A stretch of DNA of 64,000 nucleotides from positions 130,857,742-130,921,741 of the forward strand of contig NC_133664.1 of assembly GCF_037893015.1 (NCBI RefSeq). The letters run 5' to 3'. Shown here piece by piece: positions 56,572-64,000 of this stretch (its first letter is position 1; every line of letters begins with the position of its first letter). A program made the position numbers and the translations under genes. Origin of the DNA: Macrotis lagotis. Its lineage: Eukaryota > Chordata > Mammalia > Peramelemorphia > Peramelidae. Below the pieces are notes generated by a model. The model saw only the letters and a list, made by a program, of their open reading frames with translations. It searched no databases and was not told the DNA's origin.

Positions 56572-57567
56572 TCACAAGCTTAAGTGTAGAGCTACAGTAG
56601 CCATATCTGTGTGAATACCTGAGGTAGTTTTGTCTCACTTTAACTTGTCAAGACTCAGTTAACGTTTGTACTAAAAGAAATTACATAGTCTTTCTTTTAA
56701 AATATATAATCCATCATTTAAATAAATGACTTTGTCTTATTTCTTCTTTTTCTTGACTTCTCTGGGACCTCTAAACCTGCTGACTACTCCACCCCTACAA
56801 CTTTTTCCTATCCTCTTTGGCATCATTCTTAAGGGAAAAGCCTCTTTTTTGACTCTGATTTTTATAATGTTATTCTTCAGATATTTCTAGCTCTGAGATA
56901 AAAATTAGAAATTTTTAGAAAAAAAATTATATTTTACCTTTTCCTTATGTTCATTTTTATTCTTTCCTTCAGAAATAATGTCAACTCTCTGAACTTCAAA
57001 TCTCTTCCATTGGTAGATTATTCCCCAAATCTACACCTCCCACTTGAATCTCAAATTCTATAGTTCTAAAAGTTTGCTGAGTATTTTCATTTTGATATCC
57101 TTCCATCTCTTCAGATTCATCCTGTCTATAGCAGAAATCATTGTTTCCCCTTTAGAGGCTTGCCTTCAAACCTGTATATTAATGTTAATAACTCTGTTAA
57201 TAACATCATTCTTCCAAACAATATTAATAAACATTTAATAATACATACTAACTGAATTAAATTGAATTAATTCCTCCTGTCTAGTATTCAGATAGTTAGT
57301 GATTTGCCCACCCATATTAGTTCTTTTTTCTCATAATTTTTGTATCTCTTCTTTGCCTTTTTGAAATTTTTTTACTATAAACTTAGTTATCATTAACAAG
57401 TATTATTAACATTTCTGTATTCAAAGAATAAGAAAGACGATTGTTTAGGAAATTGTGAATTTCTGTTACATCTTCTCCTTCATTTCCTTTGCCACCGTCG
57501 TAAAGTTGGAACCCGAAAAGCATGGACCTAATGCCCAAAAAGAAAATGTTTGAACTATATAATATTC
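56572..57567 (+). repeat. Mostly unrecognised; L2 interior fragment at 57005-57150
   Basis: 'cacctcccacttgaatctca', 'tcttcagattcatcctgtct', 'agcagaaatcattgtttccc' match the L2 interior. The rest is not recognised. Confidence 0.5.
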
Positions 57568-57808
57568 TTGTTGTTAAGTTGTTTTTCAGTCAAATTCAAC
57601 TCTCTGTGACCTTTATTAGGGTTTTCTTGGAAATGGTCCTGGAGTGGTTTTACCATTTCTTTCTGCAGCTCATTTTACAGATGAGGAACTGAGGTAAACA
57701 GGTTTAAGGACTTGCCTAGAGTCACACAACAAATAAGTGTCTGAGGCTATCTTTGAACTCAGGTCTTCCTAACCTCAGTTTATCTACTTATATCACTGAG
57801 TTGCCCAA
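57568..57808 (-). mobile_element. CORE-SINE (MAR1-like)
   Basis: 'gttgttaagttgtttttcag', 'cattttacagatgaggaact', 'acttgcctagagtcacacaa', reversed head 'tatatcactgagttgcccaa'. Near full length. Confidence 0.92.
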
Positions 57809-57954
57809 TATTCTGGATAGTTTCTTGCAAAATAGCATTTCATTCTATATGTGAAAAAGGAAGTCATTCTCTTTTCTAGTTCCCACAATATTTCATTTGT
57901 ACTTGTTTTATGTACTTGAAAATTCTACCTTTAATTATTATCATTTGTGTACTT

Positions 57955-58215
57955 GTAAATCAATCAATCAATAAACATTTATTAAGCACCTGCTATATTA
58001 TTAGCACAGGCGCTATGCTAAATCCAAGGGATGCCAAAAAAGGCAAAGGAATTCATGGAACTTGCAAGCTATTGGTGGAGACATTAAGCAAACAAATATA
58101 TACAAAACAAGCTATGTAAGAATAAACAGAAAACAACAAAGGGAAGGTACTGGAATTAAGGATTGGAGTTTTCCTGTAGATGGTGAAATTTTAGTTTAGA
58201 TTTAAGGGAAGCCAG
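57955..58215 (-). repeat. L2-type 3' end
   Basis: 'caatcaatcaataaacattt', 'attaagcacctgctatatta', 'ctatgctaaatccaagggat'. Well preserved. Confidence 0.8.
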
Positions 58216-58227
58216 GGATGTCAGTGT

Positions 58228-58365
58228 TTTATCTTCTCCACTAGACCCAAAGTTCCTGGAGAGCAAGAATTGCATCATTTTCATCTTTGTATGTTCATGG
58301 TCTAGAAAACTGCTTTGCATTAAATGTGCTTAACAAAATAGTTATTGAATGAATGTTTGTATCCA
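58228..58365 (+). repeat. L2 3' end, inverted relative to the previous copy
   Basis: 'cactagacccaaagttcctg', 'catctttgtatgttcatggt', 'gtgcttaacaaaatagttat'. Together with 57955-58215 it makes an inverted L2 pair. Confidence 0.75.
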
Positions 58366-59210
58366 TGCCACATCTGGCATTCAGCAGGCAATCAGCACAA
58401 TATTCTTGAATTAAAATTAATTGAATAAGTGAGGAAAGGGGTGGATGGAATTCTTATAGTTTTTAGAGGCCATGAATCTTGACTTTTCTAGTTAGAATTC
58501 TTTACTTTGGAATAGATCTAAAGATAAGATTAATGTAAAAAATGTATCAAAATGTATTTTTCTCCTCTTAAAAAAATAAGGCAGAACATCCCTAGAAAAG
58601 ATCAAATCATTTAATGGGCCTGAATTTATCTCAAAAGTGCATGAAAAATTCTAATGTGATTTCTTCAAGATAAATTGAAAACCATGAAAGCTTGTTTCCA
58701 AAAGCTAATTGTCCTGTGAAATTTCTGATCTTGAAAGCAAAAAAGAAGGCTTTTTTCTCTTATTTAAAATATTAGAAAGGCTGAGAAGACAGTTTAATTT
58801 ATTGACATTGCACAACAATCCTCAGTCAGGAAAATGTTCCTCATTATAAGATAGCTACTATATAGCAGGCAGTTAGGAAATGTATTTTTTAATGAGCTAT
58901 AGATTAAAGACAATTATTTGGTAATAAATAGAAGCAACCAACTAAAATGACAAGTAATTGAGTTGACATTTTGGAGAAATTATAAAGATGAGGAATTTTA
59001 CATTTCTCCATGATTAAAAAAGGCAGACTCACAAACTTTAACTAAAAAAGACATTAACTAAAAATATTACAATTTTCTGACTTTTAATACATAAAGTAGT
59101 TGAAATTCCAGTTCTAGCAGGTGGTTAGATCATCTACAAAGCTGATTCGCCATGTGACCTATTTATGTCACCAAAATCAGATCACTATTGGGAAAGACCT
59201 TAGTTTAAAA
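58366..59210. other. Unique sequence, candidate conserved non-coding element at 58560-58760
   Basis: No repeat landmarks or ORF. 58560-58760 is complex, with paired AT-hook/homeodomain-like words (ctaattgtcc, aatttatctc). Confidence 0.35.
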
Positions 59211-59214
59211 AGGT

Positions 59215-59415
59215 CAATTTTTCCCACTGTATCTGGGGCCATCTCCAGTCGTCCTGGTCTATATCCTGCCAGTGGACCCAGATGCCTTCAGAGAATAGAG
59301 TGAGGCTAGAGACTTTATATAGTCCTGCCTCACTAAAACACAATTTACTTGAAAGTCAAAGTATCACTTTCCTGATGTTATTGGCCCTCTTCAAGAATGA
59401 AGGACAGAAAAAAAA
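59215..59415 (+). mobile_element. RTE-type LINE 3' end
   Basis: 'ccagtggacccagatgcctt', 'agagtgaggctagagacttt', 'ttggccctcttcaagaatga', then 'aggacagaaaaaaa', the family terminus with an A tail. Confidence 0.85.
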
Positions 59416-59484
59416 TCCGGAAACCATCAGATTCCATGACCTTCTCATAAAAACTTTCCTGATCCTCCTCACTACCATTGTCAT

Positions 59485-59640
59485 TAGTCAATGGTCTATA
59501 ACCATTTATTATGTATCTACTATTTGCCAAGTTCTATGCTAAATCCTAGGGATACAAATATGAAAAGGAAAAGACAGTTTCTGTCCTTAGGGAATTTACA
59601 GTGTAATAGTGGAAGGCAACTTATAAAAGAAAACTAAGGG
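59485..59640 (-). repeat. L2-type 3' end
   Basis: 'ccatttattatgtatctact', 'ttctatgctaaatcctaggg', 'ccttagggaatttacagtgt'. Confidence 0.78.
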
Positions 59641-59746
59641 GTAAAAATGAATGCTGCCAGAACAGTCAAAGAAATCCAAGATATATGCAATCAAGTGAGA
59701 CATGAAGAGATGTCTGAGAGGATATCAGTCCTGCTCCCCTTTTTAT

Positions 59747-59975
59747 GGGCAGCTAGATGGCACAGTGGATAGAACGCCAGAATTGGCAGTCAGAAAGACT
59801 CACTTTCCTGAGTTCAAATCTGGCTTCAGACACTTATTAGCTTTGGACCCTGTACAAGACCTTTAATGCTACCTGCCTCAGTTTCCTCATCTGTAAAATG
59901 AACTGGAGAAGGAAATCAAGAAATCCCAAATGGAGTCATGAAGAGATACAAATGAAAGAAAATACAACAACAAAG
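59747..59975 (+). mobile_element. CORE-SINE (MAR1-like)
   Basis: 'gggcagctagatggcacagt' head, 'cctcatctgtaaaatgaact', 'atcccaaatggagtcatgaa', tail 'atacaacaacaaag'. Full length. Confidence 0.93.
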
Positions 59976-60318
59976 GCTCCTCCCTTCAATCAGAAGGGCA
60001 GAAGATATAACCCCTGAAGGAAATTTTGCTCTGTTGTTGTATTAAATATGGAATAGCATAATCAGTTTTGTACTTTCAAGATTTTTTTGGCATCTATGTG
60101 AAAGTGGCACACACCCCCTTCTGAAGGTTTTGATATTCTGTAACTAGTTCTAGTTTCTATGTGGTGGGAAGCACTCTTTGGCTTCAGTTGTATTAACAAG
60201 AAGTAAGGGATGACTTCAAAAAGCCTCTTTCTTGGCCATTCTCTGCTCTTGATTTGACTATTTCACTTCTCAAGTTAAGAACCCTTGCCTTGGTGGCCCT
60301 GAGGCAAAGCTATGTCAA
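59976..60318. other. No recognised feature
   Basis: Unique-looking sequence. Confidence 0.45.
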
Positions 60319-60548
60319 TCAATCAATAAACCTTAAATGAAAATCAATTATGTGCAGCAGGGTTGGAGATTTGAAGATGCCATGACAAGCAAGTGAATTG
60401 GACTTGAGTGGTGGTGGTGGTGGGGTTATGCGAAGTCACCAGTTTCACTTTCTTCTCTGGACCCATCTGTGTGTCCAGTGGCCAGATATGAATCAGGACA
60501 ACTGGAGATGACCCAGGATGAGAGACAATCAGGATCACACAGCTAATA
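60319..60548 (-). mobile_element. L2 sliver followed by tRNA-headed SINE with RTE-like 3' end (from about 60357)
   Basis: 'caatcaatcaataaacctta' (60320-60345) is a reversed L2 terminus. Then 'gccatgacaagcaagtgaat', 'ccagtggccagatatgaatc', 'aactggagatgacccaggat' match the 18.2-kb SINE in the same orientation. A GGT triplet run lies at about 60410-60425. The tRNA head is missing. Confidence 0.75.
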
Positions 60549-61320
60549 TGTCAAATTACCTTTCCTCATTTACAGGGTAGGGAAGAGTTGGAATTAATTT
60601 TGGCAACAATAACCATACATTCTAAGGGATCTAATCATTATTGTCTGCTTATTTTAAAAAGGAGGTGAGTCAACATTTTCAAGATCATTAGTCAAATTTC
60701 AAAGTTCCTTCACCCGTAAAGGACCCTAAATGATCATGTGTATTTAGGTAGGATTCAGTTGGTTGTTTGCAATCAGGTAAATTTCCACCAGTGGGCCAGA
60801 TCTAGATGCTAAACATGACTAAAATGTTAATTAAAATTTTAATTTACAAATTAATTAAAAGGAATAAAAGGAAAGAAATTCTTTAGAAAGACAGATAGAT
60901 AGAAAAGATTTATTACATACTTACATTTGTAACATAAAATACTTTGAAAAGAAATTAAATAGGACACTCAGAATTTTCAACTCATGTTTTTTCCTACTTC
61001 CCATGAAGTTCAGGAAATGCTACAATTACATATTTATCAGTTGCATAATACATATCTAATGATCATGGAATTGATTTAATATTTATGTGTATATGTGCAT
61101 ATATATACATATACATATATATATATATATATATATCTTTACATATATGTGTGTTATAAACAGGAAGAGGAAAAAAGATGTTTTCCCCTGAAACACAGGT
61201 CCACCTTTTTATTCCAGTATTCTTAAGTCAGTTGCATGCTATTGCAAGTTATGGAATGCTATAATCTCCAAAGAGTCAAATATCACCTAAAGAGTAGTGA
61301 TGAGGCACAGGATGAATAGG
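60549..61320. other. No recognised feature except (TA)n at 61089-61137
   Basis: Unique AT-rich DNA with an alternating TA/CA tract. Confidence 0.5.
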
Positions 61321-61535
61321 TTGTTGTTCAGTCATTTCAGTCATGTCCTACTCTTCATGACCCTATTTGGGGTTCTTGGCAAAGATACTGGAGGGACTGG
61401 AATTTCCTTCACCAGCTCATTTTTCAGAAGAGGAAGCTGAGGCAAACAGGTTAGTTGACTTAACCAAAGTCTAACAGTTAGTACATCATCTTTTCCTAAC
61501 TCTAGACCTAGAACTTTAGCCATTTTGCCATTCAG
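61321..61535 (-). mobile_element. CORE-SINE (MAR1-like)
   Basis: 'ttgttgttcagtcatttcag', 'gttcttggcaaagatactgg', 'gaagaggaagctgaggcaaa', reversed head partly lost. Confidence 0.9.
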
Positions 61536-61589
61536 ATATCGAAGCTGGTTGCAATATACTATAACTGAGGGAAGAGATGGAAGGCAGGG

Positions 61590-61835
61590 AATATGTGTTT
61601 ATTAAGCATCTGCTATGTGCCAGATCCTGTCCTAAGCATTTACAAATGTCCTCTCATTGGATCTTTACCCTGTGAAGTAGGTGCCATTATTATTCCCATT
61701 TAACATTTGGGGAAACTGAGACAAACATGGGTTATGTAGCTAAGCCAGGGTTTCCCAGGTTGGATTTGAACTCAGAGATTCCTTACTCCAGGTTCAGCAA
61801 TCTATCTACTCTAACACCTAATTTCCTCTAATTGA
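61590..61835 (-). repeat. MIR, near full length
   Basis: 'gtttattaagcatctgctat', 'gtgccagatcctgtcctaag', 'ctgtgaagtaggtgccatta', 'gaaactgagacaaacatggg', reversed head at right. Confidence 0.88.
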
Positions 61836-62115
61836 ATTATTAAACAAGAAAAACAATGTAATGGATGTTTTTTTAGAGACATGTGAATGACTAGGAAAAA
61901 ATAGATGAGATGTCTTCATGTTACATTAGTATTTATACCATATCAAGGCAATTTGAGGATGTCACTTACAAACACTGTACCAATTCATACCTGCTCATGG
62001 ATTAAAATTGTACAGGACAGGCAGACATGAATGGTTTGCAAGGTACATCAGGAATATTTTTCTCAATTGTAAAAATGTAAATCAAATATTTGCATTATGA
62101 ACCTGGAAAGGGTAT
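61836..62115. other. Unique sequence, conserved-looking
   Basis: Complex sequence with no repeat landmarks or ORF. Candidate non-coding element by texture only. Confidence 0.3.
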
Positions 62116-62119
62116 TGTG

Positions 62120-62335
62120 AGTACAGTGATTTATAAATATCCAGATCATTCTGGGGTTGAGTGGGTTGAATGCTAGACAAATTCTGCCTCTGTAACTTAC
62201 TAGTCACCAACCCCTCTTGACCTTAGTTTCTTCATCTATAAAATGGATGTGATAATACCACCTACCACATATGTAAAACAACTTGGATTTTTTCAAGCTC
62301 TCTATAAATTCTAGCTATTATAAATAATAAATTGA
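62120..62335 (+). repeat. MIR
   Basis: 'gtaacttactagtcaccaac', 'ttcttcatctataaaatgga', 'gtgataataccacctaccac'. Confidence 0.8.
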
Positions 62336-63265
62336 CATATAAATATGAGCTATCAGTATTATTATACAAATTGTTATTCAAACAGGTCACAACTTGACCC
62401 TATCTGTATCATTTCTAGAGCCCTGGGCCATAGTTATAGTTCTCTTCTCCTTTCTCAGGGACTCAAGTCAGGTTTAGAATGCTGTCTCGAATAATGGTTA
62501 AGATTCCTATGTGATTCATTCTCTTCTGAACTGTAAAGCATGAACTTGTGAAGAAAATATGCATATATGCATTGTGCATGTTTATAAATATACAAATGTA
62601 TCTATATATATTTCACAGTATACCCCAACAGGCGATTAACTATCTGAAATAGCTGACAGTTTTCTGACACATTTGGATTGTCATGAGGTGAGGTATTTCC
62701 ACTCTCACGTTTTGTTCTACTCCCACATTATTTTTGCTTTACCCATCTGCCTGTCTAATTTAGATCAGAAAATGTACTCTGATGGAAAGATGATAAGTTC
62801 TGAATTCTGTTCATATTTTCACATGTTCTTGTCAGTCTAAATATTCATGAGAATAGCAACAATAAACAAAAAGCTTTAATAAATACCCAATGGACAATAG
62901 CTAAGACATAAAGAAAGTTCTTATCTATCCATCAACTATGAAAAAACAATTGGGAATCTTGACTGAAAGCTATTCTATCTATTTATGCTCAATCCCTAGT
63001 ATAATTTCTGAAATTAATAAATGTTTGCTGAATTAAATTGAACTAAGGATGTGCTAATAAGCTAAAAGGATATTGTTATTCTATTTCCTATTATTATTCT
63101 TGTTGACATCAATATTCTTAAGCACTATAGAGTACAATGTATCATTGTACATGTATAGTTCTGCTTGATTTACATGGATTAATCAATATATTTATAATTT
63201 ACCCAATCAATGACTTGCATTTAATGTCCAAATGACAGGGCATCTTGTCCTCATCTCTCCTCCAG
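62336..63265. other. Mostly unrecognised; L2 tail at about 62985-63050
   Basis: 'caatccctagtataatttct' and 'ttaataaatgtttgctgaat' at 62985-63040 match a diverged L2 3' terminus. Otherwise unique. Confidence 0.4.
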
Positions 63266-63295
63266 TGTGTTCCCCTGGGTGTCAAAAAGAAAAAG
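63266..63295 (+). other. Candidate 30-nt microexon
   Basis: A strong 3' splice-site pattern (pyrimidine-rich tcctcatctctcctccag ending at 63265) is followed by 30 nt and a consensus 5' splice site (AAG|GTAAGT, 63293-63301). The 30 nt keep frame and have no stop in the first frame, giving a short hydrophobic then Lys-rich peptide (CVPLGVKKKK). No flanking exon of the same gene is in the window, so this is a splice-signal prediction only. Confidence 0.25.
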
Positions 63296-63559
63296 GTAAG
63301 TTTGACATTATTGACTTTTTCACTAAAAGAAAAGAAATTGAATCAAGACTCTGTGTAGACTAGTGGAATAGTTTTTTTTTTCTCTGATCAATAGAAGTAA
63401 GCCCGGTTCTTTTGTTCTAGAAAAATCTCCTTCAGCATGTGCCAAAAAATATCTGATTCAATTTCTAGTGATTCCTCGCATAATTCAAATGCTGTACCTT
63501 GACAAACCTGTCAAGAAGATACCCTGTAACATTTTCACTCAGTAACAGAATAATGAATA
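63296..63559. other. Intron-like or unique sequence after the candidate microexon
   Basis: No repeat or ORF recognised. Confidence 0.35.
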
Positions 63560-63655
63560 AATTATTTTAAGTATTGATTTATTAGGCACTTATTATGTGC
63601 CAAACACTATGCTAAACATGGGAGGTACAAACAGAAAAAGGTAAAACTGCATTGT
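63560..63655 (-). repeat. L2-type 3' end
   Basis: 'gatttattaggcacttatta', 'tgtgccaaacactatgctaa', 'acatgggaggtacaaacaga'. Confidence 0.75.
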
Positions 63656-63684
63656 GGGTAGAGCATTTGAATTTACAAAGCCAT

Positions 63685-63905
63685 TCTGGAAAGCAATTTG
63701 AAACCATGCTTCAAAAGTTATTAAATTGTGTCCTTTTGATTCAACAATACCACTATAGCCCAAAGAGATCAGACATAGAGGGGAAAAAAACCACATATAT
63801 GAAAATATTAATATAAGTTTTAGGAATGGTAAAAAAAACATGAAACTAAGGGATATCCATAAATTGGAATAGATAGAAAAATATAGTGTATGATATAATG
63901 GAATA
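63685..63905 (+). mobile_element. L1 ORF2 C-terminal fragment
   Basis: 'ttctggaaagcaatttgaaa', 'gattcaacaataccactata', 'catgaaactaagggatatcc', 'gtatgatataatggaatatt' follow the same L1 segment as 22.7-23.0 kb. The 114-codon minus frame here is its antisense shadow. Confidence 0.75.
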
Positions 63906-64000
63906 TTTGTAAAATGCTTAGCATAGTTTTTTGGCACATAGTAGAACCTTGATAGAAACAGAGTCCCTTCCCTTTACTTTTCCTATTACATTCATATACT
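63906..64000 (+). repeat. MIR/L2-type 3' end fragment, then window end
   Basis: 'gtaaaatgcttagcatagtt' with 'ttggcacatagtagaacctt' is a MIR-type 3' terminus. Confidence 0.6.

Noticed and set aside
57955..58365. Inverted L2 pair as a hairpin RNA or fold-back element
   Set aside because: The two copies overlap only over the diverged L2 terminus and do not form a long perfect stem by eye; they look like two independent insertions.
63593..63937. 114-codon minus-strand frame as a gene
   Set aside because: It is the antisense of an L2 end and an L1 ORF2 C-terminal fragment, with a hydrophobic composition that comes from A-rich L1 sense sequence.

Overview
The window looks like non-coding (intergenic or intronic) DNA from a marsupial nuclear genome. 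It is AT-rich and dominated by interspersed repeats typical of marsupials: a ~150-bp tRNA-headed SINE (17 copies), longer CORE-SINEs with a shared 3' block, old MIR/Ther-2 and L2 fragments, RTE-type LINE 3' ends, marsupial-style L1 pieces and an ERVL-like LTR. The tail of the short SINE hints at an Australian marsupial, perhaps a dasyurid, but I cannot fix the species. I found no intact protein-coding gene, rRNA, functional tRNA or CRISPR array. Every recognisable coding trace is a decayed retroelement ORF. The one host-gene hint is a possible 30-nt microexon near 63.28 kb.

Layout. 0-5.1 kb: mostly unique sequence with a MIR, a Ther-2, two TA tracts and LINE 3' ends. 5.16-12.08 kb: a near full-length L1 (5' UTR, broken ORF1, broken ORF2, A-rich tail) with a perfect 13-bp target-site duplication; it split an older CORE-SINE and later received a short SINE. 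12.2-21.9 kb: unique DNA with SINEs, an RTE 3' end and L2/MIR remnants. 21.9-30 kb: four L1 3' fragments in both orientations, a 41-bp RTE stub, a 53-bp duplicated segment and an AC/AG microsatellite. 30-35 kb: two RTE fragments in unique DNA. 35-41 kb: probable decayed ERVL provirus on the minus strand, supported by one LTR with a tRNA-Leu-type primer-binding site; its presumed interior carries four minus-strand short SINEs and a 55-bp SINE stub. 41-48 kb: microsatellites and a 5'-complete but 3'-deleted L1. 48-55 kb: dense RTE/L2/MIR/SINE mosaic with a probable local duplication and a pure AG tract. 55-64 kb: SINEs, L2 and MIR copies among unique stretches, some with the texture of conserved non-coding elements.

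Nothing here forms an operon, pathway or new molecular system. The useful content is a readable insertion history (nested elements with target-site duplications), a few short duplications that ordinary retrotransposition does not explain, and some candidate functional non-coding sites that need comparative data.
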